Numbered from the stretch's first letter, positions 15,931-24,516 are shown. The stretch is DNA of 41,903 bases from Actinomycetes bacterium (GCA_023432005.1 JAEYVF010000060.1:1-41903); one strand, 5' to 3'. Notes: generated by a model not told the origin, from the sequence alone. Translations and numbers: made by a program.

Positions 15931-16577
15931 GCCGCCGCGACAGCGGGGTCGACGAGTCGGGTCGGCCGATCGTCGCGGAGCTCGGGCGAGCCGAGACACC
16001 GCAGGAGACCCTCGCGCGCAAGGCCGCCGCGAGCGCCGCCCGGCGCGGCAGCAAGACCGCCCTCAACCTCCTCGTCGCGCTCGTCGCGTCGCTCGGCATC
16101 GTCGCCTTCCTCGTGATGGTCGTCGTGCGCCCCGACCAGGGCCCCATGTACGAGGCCGTCCCCTACCTCGAGATCGCCGAGGCCGCGCAGGGCACCGTCG
16201 ACGAGCCGCTCGTGGCCCCGGCCATGCCCGAGAGCTGGCACGCCAACCACGCGGAGCGCACGACGGGCACGGACGGCGTCGTCACGTGGCGCGTCGGCTT
16301 CACGACCCCCGAGGGCGACTACCTCGCGATCGTCCAGGGCGTCGACGCCAACCCGAGCTGGCTCGCCGACCAGGTGCGCGACGCCCGCGCGGGCGCCGTC
16401 GTCACGATCGACGGCGTGGCGTGGACCAGCTACGACCGCCGCGACGCGACCGATCCGGGCAACGTCGCCTACGCGCTCGTCACCGAGGTGGGCGGGTCGA
16501 CGATCGTGCTCGCCGGCACCGCCGAGGACGAGGAGTTCGCGGCGCTCGCCACCGCCGTAGCGAAGGAGATCCGATGA
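15927..16577 (+). CDS. DUF4245-family membrane-anchored protein
   Basis: A 216-aa protein of the actinobacterial DUF4245 family, of unknown function. It has a charged cytoplasmic N-terminus (1-45), a single membrane segment (ALNLLVALVASLGIVAFLVMVVV, about 48-70) and an extracytoplasmic domain with family features (YEAVPYLEIAEAA, WHANHAE, WRVGFTTPEGDYLAI, VTIDGVAW, LVLAGTA-like end). The GTG start overlaps the xseB stop (GTGA) and its own stop overlaps the next ATG, so translation is coupled in both directions. In other actinobacteria this family also sits near fum and xseAB (recalled, not searched). Confidence 0.88.
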   Translation: MSRRDSGVDESGRPIVAELGRAETPQETLARKAAASAARRGSKTALNLLVALVASLGIVAFLVMVVVRPDQGPMYEAVPYLEIAEAAQGTVDEPLVAPAMPESWHANHAERTTGTDGVVTWRVGFTTPEGDYLAIVQGVDANPSWLADQVRDARAGAVVTIDGVAWTSYDRRDATDPGNVAYALVTEVGGSTIVLAGTAEDEEFAALATAVAKEIR

Positions 16578-17197
16578 GCGCCACCCGCCGCACCCCCGCC
16601 GACGCGTGGCGCGAGATGGCGCGCGGCAACCAGCGCTTCGTCGCGGGTGCTCCCCTGCATCCGCGTCAGGACGTCGAGCGCCGTGAGGAGCTCGCCACCG
16701 CCCAGGCACCCCACGCGGCTCTCTTCGGGTGCAGCGACTCACGACTCGCGGCCGAGATCATCTTCGACAAGGGCCTCGGCGACCTGTTCGTCGTGCGCAA
16801 TGCCGGTCAGGTCATCTCCGACTCCGTCATCGGCTCGCTCGAGTACGCGGTCGCCGTGCTCGAGGTGCCGCTCATCGTCGTGCTCGCACACGACGCGTGC
16901 GGGGCCGTGCGCGCCGCGATCGACCTCGATGCGCCCGACGCCCGCCCCCTCCCGCCGCACATCGCGGGCCTCATCGCGGCGATCCGCCCCTCGGTGCGCG
17001 CCGCTGCGTCGCGCGATCCCGAGGATGTCGGCCTCACCCACCTGAAGCGCACCGTGGCCGACCTCGTGGCGCGCTCCGAGCTCATCACCGACGCCGTCGC
17101 CGCCGGCACGCTCGCCGTGGTCGGGGCCAACTACAAGCTCCTCGAGGGCACCGCGGTGCCGTCCGTCGTCATCGGCGACGTGGGCACCGACTCCTGA
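16574..17197 (+). CDS. Beta-class carbonic anhydrase
   Basis: A 207-aa cytoplasmic zinc enzyme that interconverts CO2 and bicarbonate. The zinc ligands are visible: C53 with the CSDSR motif (D55 and R57 form the catalytic pair), H106 and C109 in AHDACGAV. Length fits the class. The ATG overlaps the stop of the DUF4245 gene by 4 bp, and an AAGGAG ribosome-binding site lies just before it. It is in the xseAB-DUF4245 operon and upstream of fumC. A role in supplying bicarbonate for carboxylations is likely but not shown by the sequence. Confidence 0.94.
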   Translation: MSATRRTPADAWREMARGNQRFVAGAPLHPRQDVERREELATAQAPHAALFGCSDSRLAAEIIFDKGLGDLFVVRNAGQVISDSVIGSLEYAVAVLEVPLIVVLAHDACGAVRAAIDLDAPDARPLPPHIAGLIAAIRPSVRAAASRDPEDVGLTHLKRTVADLVARSELITDAVAAGTLAVVGANYKLLEGTAVPSVVIGDVGTDS

Positions 17198-17214
17198 GAC
17201 TCCCCCGCACCCCC

Positions 17215-17242
17215 GCAGCACCGCACGAGCAGCACCGCACGA
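17215..17242. repeat. Exact 14-bp tandem duplication before fumC
   Basis: GCAGCACCGCACGA occurs twice in direct succession (17215-17228 and 17229-17242). The second copy ends 1 nt before the AAAGG-type ribosome-binding site of fumC. It looks like a slippage duplication. Confidence 0.85.
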
Positions 17243-17253
17243 AAGGCACACGC

Positions 17254-18651
17254 ATGGGCACCGACGCCGAATACCGCATCGAGCACGACACCATGGGGGA
17301 GGTCCGCGTCCCGATCTCGGCGCTCTACCGCGCGCAGACGCAGCGGGCGGTCGAGAACTTCCCGATCTCCGGCACGGGCCTCGAAGCCGCCCAGATCGTC
17401 GCACTCGCCCGCATCAAGCGCTCCGCCGCGATCGCCAACAAGGAGCTCGGGGTGCTCGACGGCGCCGTCGCTGACGCGATCGTGGCCGCCGCTGACGAGA
17501 TCATCGCGGGCGCGCACCACGACCACTTCCCGGTCGACACCTACCAGACCGGTTCGGGCACGAGCTCGAACATGAACATGAACGAGGTGCTCGCGACCCT
17601 CGCGACCGACAAGCTCGGCTCCCCCGTGCACCCGAACGACCACGTCAACGCATCGCAGTCCTCGAACGACGTCTTCCCGACCTCGGTGCACGTCGCCGTG
17701 ACCGGTGCGCTCATCGCCGACCTCATCCCGGCCCTCGACCACCTCGCCACCGCGCTCGAGAAGAAGGCCGCGCTCTGGAAGAACGCCGTCAAGCCCGGCC
17801 GCACGCACCTCATGGACGCCACGCCCGTGACGCTCGGCCAGGAGTTCGGCGGCTACGCGCGGCAGATCCGCCTCGGCATCCAGCGCATCGAGGCGGCCCT
17901 CCCGCGCGTCGCCGAGGTCCCGCTCGGCGGCACCGCCGTCGGCACGGGCATCAACACCCCGAAGGGCTTCCCGCAGAAGGTCATCGCCGAGCTCGCCGCC
18001 GCATCCGGTCTGCCGATCACCGAGGCCGAGGACCACTTCGAGGCGCAGGCCAACCGCGACGCCCTCGTCGAGGCGTCCGGCGCCTTGCGCGTCGTCGCGG
18101 TGTCGCTCACCAAGATCTGCAACGACCTGCGCTGGATGGGCTCGGGTCCCAACACGGGTCTCGGCGAGCTGCACATCCCGGACCTGCAGCCCGGCTCGTC
18201 GATCATGCCCGGCAAGGTCAACCCCGTCGTGCCCGAGGCGGTCATCATGGTCGCCGCGCGCGTCGTGGGCAACGACGCGACCGTCGCCTGGGCGGGGGCG
18301 ACGGGCTCGTTCGAGCTCAACGTCGCGATCCCCGTCATGGGCACGGCCCTGCTCGAGTCGATCCGCCTGCTCGCGAACTCGAGCCGCGTGCTCGCCGACA
18401 AGACGATCGACGGCCTCGAGGCGAACCTCGAGCGCGCCGCGGCGCTCGCGGGCATGTCGCCCTCGATCGTGACGCCGCTCAACAAGTTCATCGGCTACGA
18501 GAACGCCGCGAAGATCGCGAAGCACTCCGTGGCGAAGGGCATCACGGTGCGCGAGGCCACGATCGACCTGGGCTTCGTCGAGCGCGGCGAGCTCACGCTC
18601 GAGCAGCTCGACACGGCGCTCGACGTGCTCTCGATGACGCACCCGGGCTGA
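17254..18651 (+). CDS. fumC: Fumarate hydratase, class II
   Basis: A 465-aa iron-independent fumarase of the citric acid cycle, interconverting fumarate and malate. Family blocks: TGSGTSSNMNMNEV, HPNDHVNASQSSND, GRTHLMDATPVTLGQEF and the lyase signature GSSIMPGKVNPV (about 310-321). The C-terminal domain (TPLNKFIGYENAAKIAKHSV) is complete. The ATG at 17254 follows a GAAAGG ribosome-binding site. It is probably the last gene of the xseA-to-fumC run and is followed by a strong hairpin shared with the converging galactosidase gene. Confidence 0.97.
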   Translation: MGTDAEYRIEHDTMGEVRVPISALYRAQTQRAVENFPISGTGLEAAQIVALARIKRSAAIANKELGVLDGAVADAIVAAADEIIAGAHHDHFPVDTYQTGSGTSSNMNMNEVLATLATDKLGSPVHPNDHVNASQSSNDVFPTSVHVAVTGALIADLIPALDHLATALEKKAALWKNAVKPGRTHLMDATPVTLGQEFGGYARQIRLGIQRIEAALPRVAEVPLGGTAVGTGINTPKGFPQKVIAELAAASGLPITEAEDHFEAQANRDALVEASGALRVVAVSLTKICNDLRWMGSGPNTGLGELHIPDLQPGSSIMPGKVNPVVPEAVIMVAARVVGNDATVAWAGATGSFELNVAIPVMGTALLESIRLLANSSRVLADKTIDGLEANLERAAALAGMSPSIVTPLNKFIGYENAAKIAKHSVAKGITVREATIDLGFVERGELTLEQLDTALDVLSMTHPG

Positions 18652-18671
18652 GCCGCGGCATCCGCGCGCAC

Positions 18672-18699
18672 GACGGGCGTCCCCTCGGGGGCGCCCGTC
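18672..18699. terminator. Bidirectional terminator between fumC and the galactosidase gene
   Basis: GACGGGCG (18672-18679) pairs perfectly with CGCCCGTC (18692-18699), with an inner CCCC/GGGG stem and a TCG loop. It is followed by a T/C-rich stretch on the plus strand. It lies between two converging genes (fumC ends at 18651, the opposing stop is at 18713). Confidence 0.75.
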
Positions 18700-18712
18700 T
18701 CGTCGTCTCCGC

Positions 18713-20080
18713 TCAGCTCAGGGGGTCGAGGCGCAGCAGTGCCGTGCCGTGCGCGCCGACGAGCGGCGAGGTGATGACATCGGAGGTCGTGCCGAGGTCG
18801 ACGCGGTTCACGACGTCGCGGATCGTATAGGTGCCCGAGAGCCCGAGCTCGGCGAGGCTCGTGGAGCTCGTGAGGTTCGAGTAGCTCGTGTTCCAGAACG
18901 CGACGGCGTGCGAGCCGTCGGACAGCGTGCGTGCCCAGAGCTGGATGCCGTCGGCATCCCGCAGCCTGTCGCCCTGCAGCCCCAGGGGATCCTGGTCGAT
19001 CGCGAGGAGCTCGGGGTTCGTGAGCAGATCCACGTACTGCTGTTCGAGCGTCGCGGGGTCGGTGCCGATGAAGAGCGGCGCCGCGAGCATGCACCACATC
19101 GCCATCTGCGTGATGTTCTCGTTGGGGCCGAGCCCGTTGGCGAGCTGGAGCATGTCGGGGTCGTTCCACGCACCCGGGCGGGCGTACTGCGAGAGCCCGG
19201 CCTCGGCATTGATGTGGTCGGAGAGCGACTTCCAGTTGGGGTGCAGATCGTGGCTCGTGCGCCACATGTTGGCGATGCCGGGCGCCCACGTCCACGGCTG
19301 GGACTCGCCGTACTCGGAGATCGAGAGCACGATGTCGCGGCCCGTCTTCACGAGCTCCTGCTCCATCTGGGCGAAGGCGGGCGGCTCGGTCATGCCGTCG
19401 TTGATGTCGGCCCGGCACCAGTCGTACTTGAGGAAGTCGACGCCCCAGTCGGCGAAGGTCTGGGCGTCGAGTGCCTCGTAGCCCAGGCTGCCGATGCCGC
19501 GCACGGGGTAGCGGTCCCAGTGGTTGGCGCACGTGAGCGAACCGGGGACGGCGTAGATGCCGAACTTGAGACCCTTGGCGTGCAGGTAGTCCCCGAGCGC
19601 CTTCATGCCGCTCGGGAAGCGGGCCGGATCGGCGAGGAGCACGCCGTTCGCATCCCGCCCCGACTGCCAGCAGTCGTCGACGACGATGTACTCGTAGCCG
19701 GCGGCGGCGAGCCCGCGCGCGACGATCGCGTCGGCGGCGGACTTCACCGCGGCCTCCGTGAGGTCGTAGCAGCGCAGGTAGTTCCAGCTGTTCCAGCCCA
19801 TGGGCGGCGTGAGGGCGAGGCTCTCGCGATAGGGGCCGGTCGGCGTGGGGGTGGGCGTCGGCGTCGGCGTCGCCGACGGGGTCGGCCGCGGCGTCTCCGC
19901 GACGGCCGCGGGCTGGGGTGCGAGAACACCCGTCGCGGCGAGCACGCCCGTCGTGCCGAGGGCTGCGACGAGCACCCCGGCGACGGTGAAGGCGATGACG
20001 CGCGTGCGGCGGCTCAGGCGGGCATGCTGCTGCACCTGCGCTCGGTGCCGGGGCGCGCGCGGACGACTCGGGCTCGGCAT
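18713..20080 (-). CDS. Membrane-anchored GH27 alpha-galactosidase
   Basis: A 455-aa glycoside hydrolase of family 27 that removes terminal alpha-D-galactose. A basic N-terminus and one membrane segment (about 28-50) are followed by a Pro/Thr linker (about 63-81, TPTPTPTP repeats), so the enzyme is displayed outside the cell. The GH27 barrel begins LALTPPMGWNSWN. The nucleophile is D220 in FLKYDWC and the acid/base is the first Asp of WNDPDML (D307). VVDDCWQ and the C-terminal beta domain are also present. It could be an alpha-N-acetylgalactosaminidase or beta-L-arabinopyranosidase, because GH27 specificity cannot be read by eye. A GATAAT box 6 nt before the ATG suggests a leaderless start. 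Confidence 0.92.
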   Translation of the reverse strand: MPSPSRPRAPRHRAQVQQHARLSRRTRVIAFTVAGVLVAALGTTGVLAATGVLAPQPAAVAETPRPTPSATPTPTPTPTPTGPYRESLALTPPMGWNSWNYLRCYDLTEAAVKSAADAIVARGLAAAGYEYIVVDDCWQSGRDANGVLLADPARFPSGMKALGDYLHAKGLKFGIYAVPGSLTCANHWDRYPVRGIGSLGYEALDAQTFADWGVDFLKYDWCRADINDGMTEPPAFAQMEQELVKTGRDIVLSISEYGESQPWTWAPGIANMWRTSHDLHPNWKSLSDHINAEAGLSQYARPGAWNDPDMLQLANGLGPNENITQMAMWCMLAAPLFIGTDPATLEQQYVDLLTNPELLAIDQDPLGLQGDRLRDADGIQLWARTLSDGSHAVAFWNTSYSNLTSSTSLAELGLSGTYTIRDVVNRVDLGTTSDVITSPLVGAHGTALLRLDPLS

Positions 20081-20086
20081 CCCCCC

Positions 20087-20092
20087 ATTATC
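20087..20092 (-). promoter_or_regulatory. -10 box of the galactosidase gene, leaderless start
   Basis: GATAAT on the minus strand is followed by six G residues and then the ATG. It is the most A/T-rich spot in the short gap between this gene and phoH. Confidence 0.5.
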
Positions 20093-20120
20093 GGGGTCTC
20101 ATCGGGTGCGATCCGACAGC

Positions 20121-21551
20121 TCAGCTCAACTCGGCGGACTCCAGCAGCTCGGTGACGAGCGCGGCGATCGCCGAGCGCTCGCTGCGGGTGAGGGTGATGT
20201 GCCCGAAGAGCGCGTTCCCCTTGAGCGTCTCGATGACGGATGCGACGCCGTCGTGGCGGCCGACGCGCAGGTTGTCGCGCTGCGCGACGTCGTGCGTGAG
20301 CACGACCCGCGAGTTCTGCCCGATGCGGCTCAGCACCGTGAGCAGCACGTTCCGTTCGAGGGACTGCGCCTCGTCGACGATCACGAAGGCGTCGTGCAGC
20401 GAGCGCCCGCGGATGTGCGTGAGCGGCAGCACCTCGAGGATGCCGCGCTCCACGACCTCGTCGAGCACGTTCTCGGAGACGAGGGCGCCGAGGGTGTCGA
20501 ACACCGCCTGGCCCCACGGGCTCATCTTCTCCTCCTTGTCACCGGGGAGGTAGCCGAGCTCCTGGCCCCCGACGGCGTAGAGAGGACGGAACACCATGAT
20601 CTTGCGGTGCTGCTGCTTCTCGAGCACCGCCTCGAGCGCCGCGCACAGGGCGAGCGCCGACTTGCCGGTGCCCGCGCGCCCTCCGAGCGACACGATGCCG
20701 ACCTCGGGGTCGAGCAGCAGGTCGATCGCGAGCCGCTGCTCGGCGCTGCGACCGTGGACGCCGAAGACGTCGCGGTCGCCCCGCACGAGCTTGAGCTCGC
20801 CGCGTCCCGTGACCCGTCCCAGGGCCGAACCCCGGTCGGAGTGGATGACGAGGCTCGTGTTGACGGGCAGGTCCTGCACCTGCCGCGACACGAGCTTCTC
20901 GCTGTCGTAGAGCTCGGCCATCTGCTCGGCCGAGATCTCGATATCGGCGAGCCCCGTCCATCCGGAGTCGACGGCGAGCTCGGCGCGGTACTCCTCCGCG
21001 GCGAGGCCGATCGACGCCGCCTTGACGCGCAGCGGCAGGTCCTTCGAGACGACCACGACGTCGAGGCCGTCGTTCGCGAGGTTCATGGCCACCGCGAGGA
21101 TGCGGGAGTCGTTGTCGTTCAGCTGCAGTCCGGACGGCAGCACCGACATGTTGGAGTGGTTGAGCTCGACGCGCAGGGTGCCGCCCGCATCGCCCATCGC
21201 GATGGGGAAGTCGAGGCGCTCGTGCTCGACGCGGAGGTCGTCGAGGATGCGCAGGGACTGGCGGGCGAAGTACCCGATCTCCGGGTCGTGGCGCTTGGCC
21301 TCGAGCTCGGTGACGACCACGACCGGCAGCACGACCGAGTGCTCGGCGAATCGGTAGATGGAGCGCGGATCCGCGAGCAGCACGGAGGTGTCGAGCACGT
21401 AGGTGCGCTCCCCCTGCTTCCGCTTCTGAACTGCGACGGTCGTGGACTTCTGCTGGGGCTTGTCGAGCGCGGGCACTCCCACTCCATCCCCGGGTGGGAG
21501 GCCACCCGGATCCTGTCGCGGATCGGCCAGGGGCTCGTCGGTAGCGAACAT
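20121..21551 (-). CDS. PIN-domain/PhoH ATPase fusion (PhoH2 type)
   Basis: A 476-aa protein joining an N-terminal PIN RNase domain (about 50-185) to a C-terminal PhoH ATPase. PIN acidic residues are visible: D54 in VLDTSVLLADP, E82 in TELEAKR, and Asp in LNDNDSRILAVA and VVSKDLPL. The ATPase has Walker A SLGGRAGTGKSAL (about 288-300), FRPLYAVGGQELGYLPG and Walker B FVIVDEAQSLER (389-400). Actinobacterial homologues combine helicase and RNase activity on RNA, and some sit beside a short antitoxin gene. No such small gene is evident here. A perfect palindrome lies in the predicted leader. Upstream is a class V aminotransferase gene. Confidence 0.93.
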   Translation of the reverse strand: MFATDEPLADPRQDPGGLPPGDGVGVPALDKPQQKSTTVAVQKRKQGERTYVLDTSVLLADPRSIYRFAEHSVVLPVVVVTELEAKRHDPEIGYFARQSLRILDDLRVEHERLDFPIAMGDAGGTLRVELNHSNMSVLPSGLQLNDNDSRILAVAMNLANDGLDVVVVSKDLPLRVKAASIGLAAEEYRAELAVDSGWTGLADIEISAEQMAELYDSEKLVSRQVQDLPVNTSLVIHSDRGSALGRVTGRGELKLVRGDRDVFGVHGRSAEQRLAIDLLLDPEVGIVSLGGRAGTGKSALALCAALEAVLEKQQHRKIMVFRPLYAVGGQELGYLPGDKEEKMSPWGQAVFDTLGALVSENVLDEVVERGILEVLPLTHIRGRSLHDAFVIVDEAQSLERNVLLTVLSRIGQNSRVVLTHDVAQRDNLRVGRHDGVASVIETLKGNALFGHITLTRSERSAIAALVTELLESAELS

Positions 21552-21565
21552 GTGTGGCCGCTCCG

Positions 21566-21584
21566 ATCAGGCACGGTGCCTGAT
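21566..21584. promoter_or_regulatory. Perfect palindrome at the phoH transcription start
   Basis: ATCAGGCACGGTGCCTGAT has 9-bp perfect arms around one base. It starts 6 nt after the likely -10 box TAGCGT (21591-21596, minus strand) and ends 14 nt before the phoH ATG. It could be an operator placed at +1 or the 5' hairpin of the mRNA. Its position 73 nt past the upstream gene's stop makes a terminator less likely. Confidence 0.65.
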
Positions 21585-21657
21585 GTGCTGACGCTATGCC
21601 CGCCTCGGCGCCCAGACGCGAGCGACACGCCCGCGCATGTGACGCGCCGATGAACTC

Positions 21658-22788
21658 TCAGCGCGCAGCGGATGCGGTGGCGAACGACAGGAGCGCCGAG
21701 CGCAGCAGCGTGAGCGTGTCGGCGCCCGTCGACACGTGCGCCGAGAGGCGCACCTGGCCGCCGCGCGTCGTGACGGTCACGCCGTGGTTGTGGAGGGCAG
21801 CGGACAGCACCGTGAGGTGGTCGGCGTCGGGTTCCACGACGACGATCCCGGCCCGTTCGTTCTCGGCGCGCGGCGAGACCACGGGCAGCGCGAACTCATC
21901 GGCGATGTCGATGAGCTCGCTCACCCGCTCGGCGATGCGCGCGTTGATGGCGGGCACGCCGACCTCGGCGATCTCCTGGAGGGCGGCGGCGAGGCGCGCC
22001 ATCGCGATCCAGTCGGGGTTCGAGACGGTGTACGCGCGGGCGTCGGCGGCGGGCGGGAGCACCTCGTCGGGCGTCATCCCCGGTCGCTCCGAGGCGGCGA
22101 AGCCCGACCACACGGGCGTCAGGTGGTCGAGGGCGCGGTCCGAGAGCGCGAGGAAGCCCGTGCCCCATCCAGCCCGCACCCACTTCTGGCCGCCGGCGAC
22201 CACGACATCCGCGAGCTCGTACGGGGCGTCGACGACGCCGAAGCCCTGGATCGCGTCGACGATGAGCAGCCGGTCGCCGATCACCTGGCGCAGCCCCTCG
22301 AGATCGACGAGGTGGCCCGTGCGGAAGTCCACGAGGCTCACGGCGACCGCCACGGTCGACGAGTCGAGCTGGTCGCGGATGTTTCCGGGCGTCACGCGCC
22401 CGTGGTCGGTCTCCAGCCACTGGGGCGTCACGACGCCGAGCGCCTGCTGCGCGCGAACGGCCGCGTACGGCAGCGAAGGGAACTCGCTCGGCGACAGCGC
22501 GATGCCGCCCGTGATGCCGAAGAGGGTGTGCATGAGCCCCTGGGTCGTGTTCGGCTGGAACGCGATCTGATCAGGGCGGAAGCCCGTGAGGGCCGAGACC
22601 GCGCCGCGCACGCGCGCGTCCTGCTCGAAGAACGACGCGAACGAGCCGAAACGCCCGCCCGCGAGCACCGACGAGAACGCGTCCATCTCGGCGCGCACCG
22701 TGTCTCCCATCGGCCCCGCGGAGGCGAAGTCGAGGTAGCCGGGCTCCTCGTGGAAACGTGCGGCGAACTCGTCGATCGAGAGTGTCAT
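21658..22788 (-). CDS. Class V aminotransferase-fold PLP enzyme
   Basis: A 376-aa PLP-dependent enzyme of the cysteine desulfurase/kynureninase-like fold. The Schiff-base lysine is K202 in VVVAGGQKWVRAG, and the cofactor Asp is D178 in LIVDAIQGFG. FQPNTTQGL forms the phosphate-binding region near residue 80. The substrate cannot be told from the sequence; desulfurase, epimerase or lyase are all possible. The ATG at 22788 follows a GGGAG ribosome-binding site and lies 19 bp after the uppS stop, so it is probably in the uppS operon. Confidence 0.85.
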   Translation of the reverse strand: MTLSIDEFAARFHEEPGYLDFASAGPMGDTVRAEMDAFSSVLAGGRFGSFASFFEQDARVRGAVSALTGFRPDQIAFQPNTTQGLMHTLFGITGGIALSPSEFPSLPYAAVRAQQALGVVTPQWLETDHGRVTPGNIRDQLDSSTVAVAVSLVDFRTGHLVDLEGLRQVIGDRLLIVDAIQGFGVVDAPYELADVVVAGGQKWVRAGWGTGFLALSDRALDHLTPVWSGFAASERPGMTPDEVLPPAADARAYTVSNPDWIAMARLAAALQEIAEVGVPAINARIAERVSELIDIADEFALPVVSPRAENERAGIVVVEPDADHLTVLSAALHNHGVTVTTRGGQVRLSAHVSTGADTLTLLRSALLSFATASAAR

Positions 22789-22807
22789 GACCGGGCTCCC
22801 GTGCGGC

Positions 22808-23593
22808 TCACTGTCCGAAGCGGCGATGCCGCGTCGCATAGGCGCGCAACGCGCGCAGGAAGTCCACCTCGCGCAGGTCGGGGCCGAGCGCCTCCACGAA
22901 GTAGAACTCGCTGTGCGCCGACTGCCACAGCATGAAGTCCGAGAGCCGCTGCTCGCCCGAGGTGCGGATGATGAGGTCGGGGTCGGGCTGCCCCTGCGTG
23001 TAGAGGTGCTCGCCGATGAGCTCGGGAGTGAGGATCCCGGCCAGCTCCTCGACGCTCCCACCGCGGTCGCCGTGCGCGCGCACGATGCTGCGCATGGCAT
23101 CCGCGATCTCGCGGCGACCGCCGTACCCGACCGCGAGGTTGACGTGCAGGCCGGCGTTGCCCGCGGTGCGGTCCTCGGCGGCGCGGAGGGCGCCGACGAG
23201 CGGCTCGGGCAGGCCCTCGGTCGTGCCCACATGCTGGATGCGCCAATCGGCGGCGCGCGACAGGTCGTCCGCGAGGTCGGCGATGATCTCGAAGAGCTGA
23301 TCGAGCTCCTCGGTCGGGCGGCCCGTGAGGTTGTCGGTCGAGAGCAGGTAGATCGTGACGACGCGGATGCCGAGGTCGTCGCACCAGCCGAGGAACTCGC
23401 GCATCTTCTCGGCACCGGCCCGGTGCCCGTGGGCAGCCGTCTCGAGCGCGCGCTCGCGCGCCCAGCGCCGATTGCCGTCGATGATCATGGCGACGTGGTG
23501 CGGCAGGTTGGCGTCCTGCAGCTGGCGGCGGAGCCGGGCCTGATAGAGGCCGTAGAGCAGTCCCGTACCGCCGGGACCCTGCCGCTCACTCAC
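22808..23593 (-). CDS. uppS: Polyprenyl diphosphate synthase (cis-prenyltransferase)
   Basis: A 261-aa cis-prenyltransferase that extends an allylic diphosphate with IPP units, making a short Z-prenyl chain or the undecaprenyl/decaprenyl carrier of wall synthesis. Motifs: HVAMIIDGNRRWAR (catalytic D39), GHRAGAEKMREFL, YLLSTDNLTGRP, VGYGGRREIADA and DPDLIIRTSGEQRLSDFMLWQSAHSEFYF. Product length cannot be judged from motifs. The GTG at 23593 is supported by a TACCGT box 6 nt upstream. It is divergent from the hemolysin-III gene. The product of ispH is its substrate. Confidence 0.94.
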   Translation of the reverse strand: MSERQGPGGTGLLYGLYQARLRRQLQDANLPHHVAMIIDGNRRWARERALETAAHGHRAGAEKMREFLGWCDDLGIRVVTIYLLSTDNLTGRPTEELDQLFEIIADLADDLSRAADWRIQHVGTTEGLPEPLVGALRAAEDRTAGNAGLHVNLAVGYGGRREIADAMRSIVRAHGDRGGSVEELAGILTPELIGEHLYTQGQPDPDLIIRTSGEQRLSDFMLWQSAHSEFYFVEALGPDLREVDFLRALRAYATRHRRFGQ

Positions 23594-23599
23594 GTGGAT

Positions 23600-23605
23600 A
23601 CGGTA
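23600..23605 (-). promoter_or_regulatory. uppS -10 box, leaderless start
   Basis: TACCGT on the minus strand lies 6 nt before the uppS GTG, matching the spacing at several other genes in the window. Confidence 0.5.
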
Positions 23606-23665
23606 GCCGACCCGCGTGCGGGCGGCGATGCAGCCCGCTCTCAGGATGCGCGTCGTGGCCCGCGC

Positions 23666-23671
23666 TATCGT
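23666..23671 (+). promoter_or_regulatory. hemolysin-III gene -10 box, leaderless start
   Basis: TATCGT lies 6 nt before the ATG at 23678. Together with the uppS box it makes a compact divergent promoter pair in an 84-bp gap. Confidence 0.55.
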
Positions 23672-23677
23672 CGCGGC

Positions 23678-24472
23678 ATGACTGCCGCGCCGGCCCCGAC
23701 CGACCAGCCCTCCGACGCACCCGGCGGCCGCTCGCAACCCGCCGCCTCCGCGGAGGTCGAGGCCGAGCGCGAGCCCGGCGCCCACCTGCCGAACCTGCCG
23801 CTGCTCGAGGACGAGCTCGACCACGCGCCCGCGGAGGCCAAGCCCCTGTGGCGCGGCTGGCTGCACGCCGGCACCTTCCCGCTTGCGATCGCCGGCGGCA
23901 TCATCCTCATCGCGCTCGCCGACGGGGCGCCCGCGAAGTGGGCTTCGGCCGTGTTCATGGTGTGCTCGCTGCTGCTCTTCGGGATCTCCGCCACCTACCA
24001 CCGCTTCAACTGGTCACCGAAGGTGAAGGCGCTCTTCCGGCGCCTCGACCACGCCAACATCTTCCTGCTCATCGCGGGCACCTACACCCCGCTCGCGGTA
24101 TGCGCGCTGCCCAACGACAAGGCCGTCGTGCTGCTGTCGCTCGTGTGGGGCGGGGCGCTGCTCGGCATCGGGTTCCGGGTGTTCTGGCTCAAGGCGCCGC
24201 GCTGGCTCTACGTGCCCCTGTACGTCGCGCTCGGCTGGGCCGCCATGATGTACATCGTCGACCTCGTGAACGCCAACGTCGCGATGATGGTGCTCGTGCT
24301 CGTCGGCGGTGTCGCCTACACCGTGGGCGCGGTGTTCTACGCGATCAAGAAGCCGAACCCCGCCCCGGGCGTGTTCGGCTTCCACGAGCTCTTCCACGCC
24401 TGCACGGTCATCGCGTTCCTGTGCCACTGGACCGCGATCCTGCTCATCGTGCTCGACCCGGTGTACGTCTGA
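23678..24472 (+). CDS. Hemolysin III / TrhA-family membrane protein
   Basis: A 264-aa protein of the hemolysin-III/PAQR-like family with about seven membrane helices. The first ~60 residues are a hydrophilic extension. Family motifs are present: SATYHRFNW after helix 2, LDHANIFLLIAGTYTP, and the last-helix FGFHELFHACTVIAFLCHW, whose histidines with the early H are the likely metal ligands. Homologues take part in membrane lipid or fluidity homeostasis; toxin activity is doubtful. It is divergent from uppS and convergent with a small membrane protein gene. Confidence 0.92.
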   Translation: MTAAPAPTDQPSDAPGGRSQPAASAEVEAEREPGAHLPNLPLLEDELDHAPAEAKPLWRGWLHAGTFPLAIAGGIILIALADGAPAKWASAVFMVCSLLLFGISATYHRFNWSPKVKALFRRLDHANIFLLIAGTYTPLAVCALPNDKAVVLLSLVWGGALLGIGFRVFWLKAPRWLYVPLYVALGWAAMMYIVDLVNANVAMMVLVLVGGVAYTVGAVFYAIKKPNPAPGVFGFHELFHACTVIAFLCHWTAILLIVLDPVYV

Positions 24473-24480
24473 GTCTTCTG

Positions 24481-24502
24481 GCGCCGCGATGATCCGCGGC
24501 GC
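24481..24502. terminator. Bidirectional hairpin between converging genes
   Basis: GCGCCGCG (24481-24488) pairs perfectly with CGCGGCGC (24495-24502) around a 6-nt ATGATC loop. It lies 8 nt after the hemolysin-III stop and 14 nt beyond the stop of the opposing small gene. Confidence 0.65.
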
Positions 24503-24516
24503 GTGCGAGCAGCGGC

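Noticed and set aside
21566..21584. Terminator of the class V aminotransferase gene
   Set aside because: It lacks a T tract, lies 73 nt past the stop and begins exactly at the predicted phoH start of transcription. An operator or leader hairpin fits better, though a terminator is not excluded.
23678..24472. Hemolysin toxin / virulence factor
   Set aside because: The name is historical. The sequence shows a TrhA/PAQR-like membrane protein found in harmless bacteria.
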